Assembly (NCBI GenBank): GCA_030835845.1
Contig: JAUROD010000059.1
Coordinates: forward strand, 1-41,067
Direction: 5' to 3'
Length of the DNA stretch: 41,067 nucleotides
Origin: Flavobacteriaceae bacterium
GTDB lineage: Bacteria > Bacteroidota > Bacteroidia > Flavobacteriales > Flavobacteriaceae
Shown one piece after another: positions 15,298 through 26,512 of the stretch (its first letter is position 1; each line of letters begins with the position of its first letter). The notes below the pieces were generated by a model. That model worked only from the letters and a program-made list of their open reading frames with translations. It did no database searches and was not told where the DNA came from. The translations under genes were made by a program, and so were the position numbers.

Positions 15298-17751
15298 CTA
15301 GAAAAATAGAGCATTGACCAACCAAAGTTTACCGTTTTCCCAAAAACTTCGATAAATGGGGTTGTCTACAATATAAACAACTGATCCTCTGCCAATTTTC
15401 TCTGTACCGAATAAGAGTGAATTTTGTTGTAAAGTGATTGCTTTACTTCCACTAAAGCCAGCGAGTGGTTTAGATTCTGAGGGGATGTATGCAGCAGTGC
15501 CATTATTTTTTAGGAGTTCAAAGGCTTTAGCACTGTTTTTAAGTGTGAAATATGAGGAATTGTAACCTGCCGAAAGAGGGTGTGTACTGTCTATTTTTGC
15601 AGCGTAGATACTTCCATAGATCGCATCACTGATATTATCTCGTTCTTGGTCAGCATATCTTTTTGATTCACTTTTTTCAATCCCATTTTCCTTTGCCTTC
15701 AATCCATAAAAATCTGAGTTTGCAAATCCACTTAGAGCACTACCAATTGCTATTATTCTTCCTCCTCGTTTAATCCATTGATTTAGTTGTTCACTTTTTT
15801 TATCAAAAGGACCGTAATATCCTGGAGGAATTATAAGGACGTCTAAACCGTTCAGCACACGTTCATTTATACGTGTATCACTAAGTTGAGTTAGTGGGTA
15901 TTTTAACTGTTGTTCAAAGAAGTGCCAAATTTCTCCATAACCTGAGGGACTTGCGCTATCGCTTTTTAGGATACCAATTTTTTTGTTAGCGATGTATTGC
16001 ATTTGATTTGAACCTAAGTCAGGTCCCTCATCAGAAAAGCCAGAAGAAAGAGATATTACATCTTGTCCAGTTTTTTTGGCAATTGCATTGATTTTTTCAG
16101 CTAAATTCAAATGTTGTTTGTTTTCGCCTCGTAAAACAAAAATACTTCCCATGGGCCAATACACACCTCCGTTAGTCAGAGGAACTTCATTGTAATATGC
16201 CCTAATATCTTCTTTTATAAGTGCAGCAATATATTTTCCGTCATCGATTGTTTCTCGTTTGGCAGCATATGCATATGCTCCTGGATTAACAGTAATATCT
16301 TTATTTTCTTTTACTTTATAATTTACTCCTTGTATCTTTTGGTTGCTTGCAATTCCTTTCAAGCCGTATGCATATGGTAAAGCCCAAGAAGTAATGTCAT
16401 AAGTTACAGAGTCAGACAGAATTGTCTGTGGTTCAAAAAGTGCCTGAATCATCTTACTTTTCTGACCATTTCCGTCAAGAATTAATGCACCATTGTCAAA
16501 GCGCATAGTTTTAGTCTGTTGGGTATGATAATCAATACCTTTGATATTTGTTTGTTTTGTAAGACCGCTTACAGGGATATGATGGGAATCTAATAATTTT
16601 TTTAAAGCAGCAATTTTATCTTTGTGCCCTTCCAATGCATAAGTTGAAAATTTACCTTTAGTATTTTGGTAATAGGTTTTAAATTCACTATTCAATTTTT
16701 TTGAATTGTGATGAGCTACTTCAACAGTTGAAAGACCGCTTGTGTAATGATGAGAAATACGATCTTTGAGTGTTAAATTATCCCCTACTGTGTTTATTAT
16801 CCCTAATCCGGCACGCCCACTTCCTCCTTGTTCGTATGTCATTCCAATTGCTCCATGAAAAGTAGGATAAGTGTCTCCATATCCAGGGTAGAGTAAATCG
16901 AAAACTTCTTTGGTGAAATAAAGCCACCCCTCTTTGTCAAAATAGGTTGCATGATTTTTTCCGATTGTGGTTTGAAAATCTCTTTGAAAATCAGTTATTA
17001 TCTCATGATATGGCACAGCAGCTGGAGCAAAATAATAAGGACTATCTACACCCTGTTCATGAAAATCAACATGTATTTGAGGCATCCACTGATGATATAC
17101 GGGGATTCGTTGTTGAGACTCTACTTGAGTAAGCCAAGCCCAATCACGATTTAAATCATGATAATAATGATTGTATCTCCCACCAGGCCAATCCTCATAA
17201 TGTTCATTTGAAATAGGATCATTGTCATAGGGAGTACTCTTAACTTGGTTATACCAATTCACATAACGATCACGTCCATCTGGGTTGATACAGGGGTCTA
17301 TTATTACAATTAGATTGTCCAACCATTCTTTTTTTTCAGTTGCTAATGTGTACAAAGTTTTTAGTGCAGCTTCTGTACTTGTTGATTCATTTCCATGTAC
17401 ATTGTAACTTAACCATACAACGCTAATCTCTTTATCTGATTTTTGTTTTCCTTGAAGTAAATTTATTCTTTTGAGATGATCTTCACGTAAGGTCTCTAAT
17501 TGAGCCATATTTTCCTCGCTGCTGATAAATGCAAGTTGAAGAGTTCTTCCCTCATAAGTTTTTCCATATGACATTGTTTGGACGAGAGGAGATTGTTCAG
17601 CTACATGTTTTACATAGTCTATTACTTGATGATGTCTTGTGAATTGGGTGCCTAATTCGTACCCTAAAAATTCATTAGGAGATTGAACTTGTGCAAAAAC
17701 AATTGAACATATAAGTGATGAAAAAACATAAGAGAGTTTTTTAAATTTCAT
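15298..17751 (-). CDS. M14 family zinc carboxypeptidase (secreted)
   Basis: An 817-residue secreted metallopeptidase. A signal peptide ends near residue 20 (CSIVFAQ). The M14 catalytic domain (about 30-330) shows the zinc motif HGNES (His119, Glu122), the substrate-binding NPDGRDR (Arg160), a third zinc ligand in QIHVDFHEQG (His227 or His231), and the catalytic Glu307 in MTYEQGG. The long C-terminal part includes a class I glutamine-amidotransferase-like fold (GLDVLIIPPGYYG, then IKRGGRIIAIGSALSGF) of unknown function. I see no type IX secretion tail, so a periplasmic location is likely. It probably trims peptides for nutrition. It is divergent from bshC. Confidence 0.9.
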   Translation of the reverse strand: MKFKKLSYVFSSLICSIVFAQVQSPNEFLGYELGTQFTRHHQVIDYVKHVAEQSPLVQTMSYGKTYEGRTLQLAFISSEENMAQLETLREDHLKRINLLQGKQKSDKEISVVWLSYNVHGNESTSTEAALKTLYTLATEKKEWLDNLIVIIDPCINPDGRDRYVNWYNQVKSTPYDNDPISNEHYEDWPGGRYNHYYHDLNRDWAWLTQVESQQRIPVYHQWMPQIHVDFHEQGVDSPYYFAPAAVPYHEIITDFQRDFQTTIGKNHATYFDKEGWLYFTKEVFDLLYPGYGDTYPTFHGAIGMTYEQGGSGRAGLGIINTVGDNLTLKDRISHHYTSGLSTVEVAHHNSKKLNSEFKTYYQNTKGKFSTYALEGHKDKIAALKKLLDSHHIPVSGLTKQTNIKGIDYHTQQTKTMRFDNGALILDGNGQKSKMIQALFEPQTILSDSVTYDITSWALPYAYGLKGIASNQKIQGVNYKVKENKDITVNPGAYAYAAKRETIDDGKYIAALIKEDIRAYYNEVPLTNGGVYWPMGSIFVLRGENKQHLNLAEKINAIAKKTGQDVISLSSGFSDEGPDLGSNQMQYIANKKIGILKSDSASPSGYGEIWHFFEQQLKYPLTQLSDTRINERVLNGLDVLIIPPGYYGPFDKKSEQLNQWIKRGGRIIAIGSALSGFANSDFYGLKAKENGIEKSESKRYADQERDNISDAIYGSIYAAKIDSTHPLSAGYNSSYFTLKNSAKAFELLKNNGTAAYIPSESKPLAGFSGSKAITLQQNSLLFGTEKIGRGSVVYIVDNPIYRSFWENGKLWLVNALFF

Positions 17752-17768
17752 AGCGATGTATTAATAGA

Positions 17769-17776
17769 TAAATATA
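17769..17776 (-). promoter_or_regulatory. Possible -7 element of the M14 peptidase gene
   Basis: On the minus strand this reads TATATTTA, 7 of 8 matches to TAnnTTTG, and lies 17 bases before the ATG at 17751. The 247-base divergent spacer also holds the inverted repeat TAGGTTT (17846-17852) / AAACCTA (17885-17891), of unknown meaning. Confidence 0.3.
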
Positions 17777-17973
17777 TGATTTCTTGTATAAACTTTATAA
17801 ATTGAAAGCATGTTTTAAGATTATTCGTTTTTAATTGTTCAATTATAGGTTTATTTGTTTTATGAAATCTCTTGAGGATGCTTAAAACCTAGCCTCCATT
17901 ATTGTATGCACTTTGGCTTTATGAATTGTATCATATAATTAATGTGATATTTTTATATTCATAAGATTAGGAA

Positions 17974-17981
17974 TATCTTTA
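17974..17981 (+). promoter_or_regulatory. Possible -7 element of bshC
   Basis: TATCTTTA matches the -7 consensus at 7 of 8 positions and lies 17 bases before the bshC ATG at 17999, the same layout as upstream of the FabH-type gene. Confidence 0.35.
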
Positions 17982-17998
17982 GCGGAATAAATATAACT

Positions 17999-19609
17999 AT
18001 GTCAAAAATGTCTCTGCCATTCCGTAATACAGGCTATTTTTCTAGCCTTATTTGTGATTTGGTGGAACAACACCCTAGATTATTTTCATTTGTAAGTCGA
18101 TTCCCTTCAATTGATAACTTCCTTGATCAGATAGAAGAAAAAGAAGTTTGTTACTCAATTGAAACACGAAAGACTCTTTCGTCGATTTTAAAAAATCAAT
18201 ATGCTCCAATCAAAGACAACAAGGTAGCTTTATCCCAAATCGAATTACTTAAAGAGAAAAATACTTTTACAGTAACAACTGGACATCAACTAAATTTGAT
18301 GACAGGACCTTTGTATTTTATCTACAAGATTATTTCTACAATCAATTTGTGTAATCAACTAAAAAAAAAATATCCAACTTATAACTTTATTCCAATATAT
18401 TGGATGGCCTCCGAAGATCATGATTTTGATGAAATATCTTTCTTTCATTTTCAAGGTAAAAAGATAAAATGGAATGTAAACGAAAACGGAGCTGTGGGTC
18501 GCTTATCTTTAGAAAGTTTACAATCAGTTTTAGATGTTTTTGAACAAAATCTGGGTTCAAATGCAAACGCAAAGCAATTAAGATTGATGATATCAAACTC
18601 CTACCGATCTTCAAATACGCTTGCAGAGGCAACTTTCAAGTTGGTTCATCAGCTTTTTGGTCAGACAGGATTACTTGTTTTAGAACCGGACACACCAAGT
18701 TTAAAATCTTTGTTCATCCCCTTTATATTAAACGAGTTGACCAAATACGAATGCGAAACTTGCGTTAATAAAAGTATTGATGAATTAAAGGAAAAGTATG
18801 ATGAATCGTTTAAGCCACAAGTTAACCCAAGAAAAATTAATTTATTTTATCTGACTAAAAATACAAGAAAGAGAATAGTCCAAACTCCAGACGGATTTTC
18901 AACGGTAGATACTAATAAACAATTTACAAGAGAAGAAATGATAAAGGAGGTTGAAATACATCCAGAAAGATTTTCTCCAAATGTCTTAATGCGTCCGCTA
19001 TATCAAGAAACAATACTTCCTAATTTAGCTTATGTTGGAGGTGGTGGAGAAATAGCTTATTGGCTTGAATTAAAAAATTATTTTACATCTCAGAGAGTTC
19101 CCTTTCCGCTTTTGTTTGTTAGGAATTCTGTAATGTTAATTCCATCAAAATCAGCTAAAAAAATTCAAAAACTTCAACTTGATGTTGTTGATTTATTCAT
19201 GAAACGCAATGCGTTAATAAATAAAAAAATTCGTCAGATTAGTAATATTGACCTTGATCTCCAGGATTTTAAAAAACAATTAGAAGTACAGTTTGCTACT
19301 TTAACTTCATTGGTGGAAGAAACCGACACTTCATTTAAGGGAGCTTTGGAAGCTCAGAAAGTCAAACAATTTAAAGGAATTGATAATTTAGAGAAACGTT
19401 TGCTCAAGGCTCAAAAGAAAAAGTTGGTTGATCATGTATCTCGTCTGACTATACTGCATGAAACACTTTTCCCTGGAGAGTCACTTCAGGAACGAAAAGC
19501 AAATTTTTTTGATTTTTACATGGAATATGGTGAAAAATTAATTCCATTAATTCAAGAAAATTTAAATCCATTTAGCTTTGATTTCACCTGTTTGATAATT
19601 GAAGATTAA
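17999..19609 (+). CDS. bshC: Bacillithiol biosynthesis cysteine-adding enzyme BshC
   Basis: A 536-residue protein matching BshC, which adds cysteine to glucosaminyl-malate in the last step of bacillithiol synthesis. The Rossmann-like core shows VTTGHQLNLMTGPLYFIYK (about 91-110) and PIYWMASEDHDFDEISFF (132-149), both characteristic. The middle carries LMRPLYQETILPNLAYVGG, and a C-terminal helical segment (about 385-500) looks like the family's coiled coil. Length is normal. Its presence implies that the cell uses bacillithiol as a low-molecular-weight thiol, provided bshA and bshB exist elsewhere. guaA follows after 59 bases with its own promoter. Confidence 0.92.
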   Translation: MSKMSLPFRNTGYFSSLICDLVEQHPRLFSFVSRFPSIDNFLDQIEEKEVCYSIETRKTLSSILKNQYAPIKDNKVALSQIELLKEKNTFTVTTGHQLNLMTGPLYFIYKIISTINLCNQLKKKYPTYNFIPIYWMASEDHDFDEISFFHFQGKKIKWNVNENGAVGRLSLESLQSVLDVFEQNLGSNANAKQLRLMISNSYRSSNTLAEATFKLVHQLFGQTGLLVLEPDTPSLKSLFIPFILNELTKYECETCVNKSIDELKEKYDESFKPQVNPRKINLFYLTKNTRKRIVQTPDGFSTVDTNKQFTREEMIKEVEIHPERFSPNVLMRPLYQETILPNLAYVGGGGEIAYWLELKNYFTSQRVPFPLLFVRNSVMLIPSKSAKKIQKLQLDVVDLFMKRNALINKKIRQISNIDLDLQDFKKQLEVQFATLTSLVEETDTSFKGALEAQKVKQFKGIDNLEKRLLKAQKKKLVDHVSRLTILHETLFPGESLQERKANFFDFYMEYGEKLIPLIQENLNPFSFDFTCLIIED

Positions 19610-19657
19610 TTGTTAAAAATCTTTTTAAACCCATTATTCATTAGCCATTTTTAGTTG

Positions 19658-19665
19658 TATTTTTG
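19658..19665 (+). promoter_or_regulatory. -7 promoter element of guaA, 3 bases from the ATG
   Basis: TATTTTTG matches TAnnTTTG exactly and ends only 3 bases before the guaA ATG at 19669. Transcription normally starts a few bases downstream of this element, so the mRNA would begin at or next to the start codon. I see no TTG at -33. The layout argues for 19669 as start rather than the in-frame TTG at 19663, which lies inside the promoter. Confidence 0.5.
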
Positions 19666-19668
19666 TGC

Positions 19669-21198
19669 ATGCAAGAAAAAGTACTAATCCTTGATTTCGG
19701 ATCACAATATACACAGTTGATTGCCCGAAGAGTTCGTGAATTATTTATCTATTGTGAAATTCACCCATACAACAATCCACCAGAAAACATTACTGCATTT
19801 AAGGCAGTTATTTTGTCAGGATCACCTTTTTCAGTTCGTGGAGAAGATGCTCCACACCCTGATTTAGATTTTATACGCGGAAAAAAGCCATTGTTAGGTG
19901 TCTGTTATGGCGCTCAATATCTTGCTCATTTTTCAGGTGGAAAAGTAAGTCCTTCTGCTACTCGTGAGTATGGTCGTGCGAAACTATCAACAATCAAGAC
20001 TGATTCATACCTTTTTAATGGTATTTCGGTAGGAAGTCAAGTTTGGATGAGTCACAGTGATACAATTAAAGAATTACCAACCAATGGAGTTTGTTTGGCA
20101 AGTACGCATGACGTAGAAAACGCAGCCTATACGATTGAAGGAGAAGATACTTACGCAATACAATTTCACCCAGAGGTATATCATTCAACCGATGGTAAAA
20201 AGTTGTTGGAAAACTTTTTAGTGGGAATTGCTGGTGTTCAGCAAAATTGGACCCCAGATTCTTTTGTGAACATGACATTAAAAAATCTAAAAGAACAAAT
20301 AGGTAAAGAAAAAGTGATTTTAGGTTTATCAGGTGGTGTTGATTCAACAGTTGCAGCGGTATTATTACATCAAGCAATAGGAGATCAATTAACCTGTATT
20401 TTTGTCAATAATGGATTGTTACGTAAAAATGAATTTCAAAGTGTGCTTGATCAATATCATGGTATGGGTCTTAATGTTAAGGGTGTTGACGCAAGTGATC
20501 GTTTTTTAGAAAAACTTGCGGATCTTGATGATCCTGAACAAAAACGCAAGGCAATTGGAAATACATTTATTGATGTTTTCGACGATGAGTCAAAATCAAT
20601 TGAGGGCGCTACTTGGCTTGCTCAAGGAACAATTTATCCAGATGTAATTGAATCTATTTCAGTAAATGGTCCTTCTGCTACAATAAAGTCTCATCATAAT
20701 GTTGGCGGATTACCAGATTATATGAAATTGAAAATAGTTGAACCTTTGAGAATGTTGTTTAAAGATGAGGTTCGAAGAGTTGGAAAAAGTCTTGGAATAA
20801 ATGCTGCTTTACTTGGACGCCACCCATTCCCAGGACCTGGATTGGCAATTCGAATTTTAGGCGATATTACCAAAGAAAAAGTTACAATGCTTCAAGAGGT
20901 TGATGCTATATTTATTCAAGGTCTTCGTGATGCAGGACTTTATGATCAAGTTTGGCAGGCTGGTGCAATTCTTCTCCCGGTAAACAGCGTAGGAGTGATG
21001 GGTGATGAGCGAACATATGAGAAATGTGTGGCTTTACGTGCTGTAACATCAACTGATGGAATGACAGCTGACTGGGTTAATTTACCTTATGAATTTCTTC
21101 AAAAAGTTTCGAATGATATTATAAATAAAGTTAAAGGAGTAAACCGTGTTGTTTATGATATTAGTTCAAAACCACCTGCGACAATCGAATGGGAATAA
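19669..21198 (+). CDS. guaA: GMP synthase (glutamine-hydrolysing)
   Basis: A 509-residue GMP synthase, which converts XMP to GMP using ATP and glutamine. The N-terminal class I amidotransferase domain has Cys79 in [11 protein letters not shown] and the partner histidine and glutamate in QFHPEVYHS. The ATP pyrophosphatase domain has the P-loop [13 protein letters not shown], and the C-terminal dimerisation domain carries [14 protein letters not shown] and ends KPPATIEWE. All are standard. A TTG six bases upstream is in frame but lies within the promoter, so ATG 19669 is chosen. The downstream LysM gene starts 19 bases after the stop. Confidence 0.97.
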   Translation: MQEKVLILDFGSQYTQLIARRVRELFIYCEIHPYNNPPENITAFKAVILSGSPFSVRGEDAPHPDLDFIRGKKPLLGVCYGAQYLAHFSGGKVSPSATREYGRAKLSTIKTDSYLFNGISVGSQVWMSHSDTIKELPTNGVCLASTHDVENAAYTIEGEDTYAIQFHPEVYHSTDGKKLLENFLVGIAGVQQNWTPDSFVNMTLKNLKEQIGKEKVILGLSGGVDSTVAAVLLHQAIGDQLTCIFVNNGLLRKNEFQSVLDQYHGMGLNVKGVDASDRFLEKLADLDDPEQKRKAIGNTFIDVFDDESKSIEGATWLAQGTIYPDVIESISVNGPSATIKSHHNVGGLPDYMKLKIVEPLRMLFKDEVRRVGKSLGINAALLGRHPFPGPGLAIRILGDITKEKVTMLQEVDAIFIQGLRDAGLYDQVWQAGAILLPVNSVGVMGDERTYEKCVALRAVTSTDGMTADWVNLPYEFLQKVSNDIINKVKGVNRVVYDISSKPPATIEWE

Positions 21199-21217
21199 AA
21201 ATTTATATATTGTAGCC

Positions 21218-22945
21218 ATGCGCGTATTGTTCCTTTTTTTGGGATTATTATTTTTTTCAGTTTCTATCGAGGCACAACAAATTCCTGAAAAATTTGTTTC
21301 GCATAAGGTAAGAAAGAAAGAAACACTTTTTGGATTGTCTGAAAAATACAATGTCACTATTGAGCAAATTAAACAGTTTAATCCAATGATTGATAAAATA
21401 GGACTGAAGAAAAAGATGATTCTGCAAGTTCCTGTTTATCCAATTGTTGAAATTCCAGTATCCAAAACGCTAAGTGATGACTTAATGTATTACCCGGTTA
21501 AGCCTAAGGAAACAAAATGGAGACTTGCATATCGTTATGGCATAACCATTAAAGAATTAGAAGCACTTAATCCACAGATTGTTGAGGGTTTGAAATTTGG
21601 TCAAGAAATTATTGTTCCAAAGCGAAGTGAAACTGAAACAAATCTTTTTGAAGAAAAGTATAATTATTACAAAGTAAAACCAAAAGAGGGGTTTTACAGA
21701 ATAGAAAAAAAATTAGGTGTTACAGAATCTGAACTAATTGAATTAAATGAAAACCTCCTCTCAACAGGTTTACAGGAAGGTATGATTTTAAAGGTGCCTT
21801 TAAAGAAAACAGGGAACTTAAAAATTGAAAATGATTTACTTGTAGAAAAGAGTAATTTACTTGATTCAGTTTTTGATCATACCTTTCTTAAGGTAGTCAC
21901 AATCCTACCCTTTATGACATCTGAAATAGAGTTTGATTCCATTGAACAAACATTAGCTTTACTAAAAAAGAGGAATTTACACACCCTTTCTATTGATTTT
22001 TTAATGGGAATGATGATGGCCTTTTCAAAGGCAGACTCTTTGGGTATTCGAACTGTATTTGAAGTGATTGATTCACAAAATGATAAATCTACATTATTAA
22101 ATGAAATCGAGAGAATTAACTGGTCTTCTGTAAATTTAGTAGTAGGTCCATTAATTCCCTCAAACTTCGATTTTGTTTCTCAACAACAAAAGCTTCAAGG
22201 TGTTCCAATGCTTGCTCCTTTATCTTCAAGACCGATTGAATTTCGATCAAATGTATATCAATCGGTTGCATCGACAGAAAAAATGCGGGAGAGAATGACA
22301 CAATATTTAACAAAAGTAATTGATACGTCACAAAACGTGATGATTATTGCAGATAAGGTGAATGCCTCTTTTGCCAAAAAATTGGAATTTCAGTATCCTT
22401 TTGCACATCGCGTCCGACCCGAGGAAGGAGGCTTTGTGCTACCTGATTTAATCGATTCTTTGTTGGTGGATTCTATTCCTAATAAAGTAATTTTTGAATC
22501 TCAAGATTTAAATTTAGCTGCGAATGTCACTTCATTACTGAACTCACAGGTATCAAAAGAAAGAGATGTTCAGCTATTTACCACTTTCAGATCACCTATA
22601 TATGACAATGCCAATATTTCAAGAAAAGATTTAGGAAACTTAAAATTCACCTACGTAGGAGGAAGTCATCCGACTGCTTCATTAGTTCGTGAAGAGTTTG
22701 AGAAAGCGTTTCAAGCTCGTTTTGGGGATTATCCAGGTAAAGATTCTTTTCGAGCTTATGATGTCACTCTTGATGCACTCTTACGTTTGGGTTACCAAAA
22801 CTCAATTTTGATTGATGGTTTGGGAGAAACAGATTATCTCGAAAACCGCTTTTTATATGAGCCTAACCTTGGTCAAGGTTATCAAAATATAGCATTTTAT
22901 TTGCTTCAGCATCAGGGGTATGAAATTATAGAAATCAAGAAATAA
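21218..22945 (+). CDS. LysM-domain protein fused to a periplasmic-binding-protein-like domain
   Basis: A 575-residue exported protein. The signal peptide ends near residue 20 (SVSIEAQQ). Three LysM-like repeats follow at about 28-73 (VSHKVRKKETLFGLSEKYNV), 91-134 and 150-194, each opening with a V(K/R)(P/K)KE-type turn and ending in a V-P pair. The remaining residues, about 225-575, resemble a type 1 periplasmic binding (ABC-transporter receptor) fold, with VNLVVGPLIPSNFDFVSQQ and a late AYDVTLDALLRLGY segment. LysM modules bind peptidoglycan; the ligand of the second domain is unknown. An in-frame start at 21146 lies inside guaA and is rejected because it hides the signal peptide. It lies between guaA and pyrG. 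Confidence 0.82.
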   Translation: MRVLFLFLGLLFFSVSIEAQQIPEKFVSHKVRKKETLFGLSEKYNVTIEQIKQFNPMIDKIGLKKKMILQVPVYPIVEIPVSKTLSDDLMYYPVKPKETKWRLAYRYGITIKELEALNPQIVEGLKFGQEIIVPKRSETETNLFEEKYNYYKVKPKEGFYRIEKKLGVTESELIELNENLLSTGLQEGMILKVPLKKTGNLKIENDLLVEKSNLLDSVFDHTFLKVVTILPFMTSEIEFDSIEQTLALLKKRNLHTLSIDFLMGMMMAFSKADSLGIRTVFEVIDSQNDKSTLLNEIERINWSSVNLVVGPLIPSNFDFVSQQQKLQGVPMLAPLSSRPIEFRSNVYQSVASTEKMRERMTQYLTKVIDTSQNVMIIADKVNASFAKKLEFQYPFAHRVRPEEGGFVLPDLIDSLLVDSIPNKVIFESQDLNLAANVTSLLNSQVSKERDVQLFTTFRSPIYDNANISRKDLGNLKFTYVGGSHPTASLVREEFEKAFQARFGDYPGKDSFRAYDVTLDALLRLGYQNSILIDGLGETDYLENRFLYEPNLGQGYQNIAFYLLQHQGYEIIEIKK

Positions 22946-22952
22946 GCCATGA

Positions 22953-24641
<1,689 letters not shown>

Positions 24642-24661
24642 TAAAAAGAAAGAATTACCCC

Positions 24662-26476
24662 ATGGAAGAAAAGAAATTTGATCCTTATCAATTCATAGGT
24701 TTTATCCTAATAGCTTTAATTATGACTTGGATGTTGATGCGTCAACCTCCCGTTGAGGAAACTAATACTATTCCGGATGAAACTGAGCAAATTGAAGATA
24801 AATCTACTGAATCACCTTCAGATATAGAATTAAATCAAGAGGCTTTACAACTGAGTTATGGTACATTTTCAGACTTGGTTAAACCACAAGAAAACAGAAG
24901 CATCTCAATAGAAAATGAATCACTCTCGTTGACATTTTCCACAAAGGGAGGGCAAATGACCAAAGTATTGTTAAAGGGGTTTACAAACTATTTAAATGAA
25001 CCTCTTTATTTAGTCAATGAAAATCAGTTTTTGAATTTTTCTTTTACAACCCTAGATGGTCGAAAAATCAATTCATCTGATTTATATTTTAGATCAGAGA
25101 AACAAAAAATTAATGGTACTGAGGTATTGACCCTGAAAGCTTCGTTGAATGAACAACAATGGATTGCTTTTCGATATGCATTAAGACCAAATGATTTTAT
25201 GCTTGATTTTAGTATTCAATCACAAGGTCTTCAAACAGTTATAAATCAGAATGGGGAACAGAACTTATTGTGGGAACTGAAAGCATTTCGAAATTCTCGC
25301 AGTGTAGAGTATGAAAATCGTTATACTGAATTGACATATGGTTATGAGGGTGAAAAGGTTAGTGAACTCTCTATTTCTGGAGAAGATCAAGATCAGATAG
25401 AAGATGTACAATGGTTGGGATACAAGCAACATTTTTTTAATTCTATTTTAATTCCATTAAACCGAATTCAGTCGGTAGATCTATCCTCAAAAAGTTTAGT
25501 TGAATCAGAAGACAAAGGACAGCTTTATACAAAAGAATATGCCTCTAAAATCCCATTAGAAAGCAATGGAGAGTTTTCACATAGTTTTCAATGGTACTTT
25601 GGTCCTTCAGAGTATAAGACCTTAAAAAAGTATGATTTAGGTATTGAGAAAAGCATCAATTTTGGATGGGGTATTTTTGGCTGGATTAACAAATCAATAT
25701 TTATCCCTCTTTTCAATTTCCTAAGCTCTTTCTTACCCTTTGGTATAGCGATTATTTTCATGACAATTATTGTTCGTTTAGCAATGTCACCTGTTACATA
25801 TAAATCATATGTTTCGCAGATAAAAATGAAAGTTCTCAAGCCAGAAGTTGACGAAATAACTGCAAAGTATAAGAATGATGCAGTAAAAAGGCAACAAGAA
25901 ACAATGGCGTTGTATAACAAAGCAGGAGCTAATCCAATGTCTGGATGTTTGCCTGCCCTTCTTCAGTTACCTGTGTTTTATGCGTTATTTAGTTTCTTCC
26001 CTGTAGCCTTTGGACTTCGACAAAAAAGCTTCCTTTGGGCAGACGACTTATCTTCATATGACTCAGTATATGAATTGCCTTTTAATATTCCTTTTTATGG
26101 AGATCACATTTCGTTATTTCCGATTCTAGCATCAATTGCCATCTTTTTCTACACAATGATGACTGCAGGTCAACAACAAGCACCACAACAACCAGGTATG
26201 CCTAACATGAAAATCATCATGTATCTTATGCCTTTAATGATGTTGTTTTTCTTCAATAATTATGCTAGTGGATTGAGTCTCTATTATTTTGTTTCCAACT
26301 TATTGACAATAATTTTGATGTTGGTGATTAAGAACTTTGTGATAAGTGAAGAAAAGATTTTTGCTAAAATTGAGGAAAATAAAAAGAAACCAAAGAAAGC
26401 AGGTGGTTTTACTGCTCGTCTTCAAAAAGCTATGGAAGAAGCAGAAAAGCAAAAGAAACGCAATCAAAACAGATAA
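24662..26476 (+). CDS. yidC: Membrane protein insertase YidC
   Basis: A 604-residue YidC of the Gram-negative type. An N-terminal membrane span (about 10-27, QFIGFILIALIMTWMLM) leads into a large periplasmic beta-domain (about 45-340). The conserved insertase core (about 345-560) contains several spans, including IAIIFMTIIVRLAMSPVTY with the conserved arginine, GCLPALLQLPVFYALF, and a late LMPLMMLFFFNNYASGLSLY. The basic C-terminal tail (RLQKAMEEAEKQKKRNQNR) can contact ribosomes. It inserts and folds inner-membrane proteins, alone or with SecYEG. Length is typical for Bacteroidota. It lies 20 bases after pyrG. Confidence 0.96.
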   Translation: MEEKKFDPYQFIGFILIALIMTWMLMRQPPVEETNTIPDETEQIEDKSTESPSDIELNQEALQLSYGTFSDLVKPQENRSISIENESLSLTFSTKGGQMTKVLLKGFTNYLNEPLYLVNENQFLNFSFTTLDGRKINSSDLYFRSEKQKINGTEVLTLKASLNEQQWIAFRYALRPNDFMLDFSIQSQGLQTVINQNGEQNLLWELKAFRNSRSVEYENRYTELTYGYEGEKVSELSISGEDQDQIEDVQWLGYKQHFFNSILIPLNRIQSVDLSSKSLVESEDKGQLYTKEYASKIPLESNGEFSHSFQWYFGPSEYKTLKKYDLGIEKSINFGWGIFGWINKSIFIPLFNFLSSFLPFGIAIIFMTIIVRLAMSPVTYKSYVSQIKMKVLKPEVDEITAKYKNDAVKRQQETMALYNKAGANPMSGCLPALLQLPVFYALFSFFPVAFGLRQKSFLWADDLSSYDSVYELPFNIPFYGDHISLFPILASIAIFFYTMMTAGQQQAPQQPGMPNMKIIMYLMPLMMLFFFNNYASGLSLYYFVSNLLTIILMLVIKNFVISEEKIFAKIEENKKKPKKAGGFTARLQKAMEEAEKQKKRNQNR

Positions 26477-26500
26477 GACAAGTTCTCAACTAACATTTCC

Positions 26501-26508
26501 TACCTTTG
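26501..26508 (+). promoter_or_regulatory. -7 promoter element of mnmA, 4 bases from the ATG
   Basis: TACCTTTG matches TAnnTTTG exactly and ends 4 bases before the mnmA ATG at 26513. As with guaA, this geometry predicts an mRNA with no or almost no leader. No convincing -33 TTG is seen. Confidence 0.5.
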
Positions 26509-26512
26509 TGAG

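Noticed and set aside
19614-19632. Palindrome TTAAAAA/TTTTTAA after bshC as a terminator
   Set aside because: The stem is only A-T pairs with a two-base loop and would be too weak to terminate.
21146-21217. Upstream start of the LysM protein inside guaA
   Set aside because: It would bury the clear signal peptide that begins at 21218 and overlap the guaA coding end.
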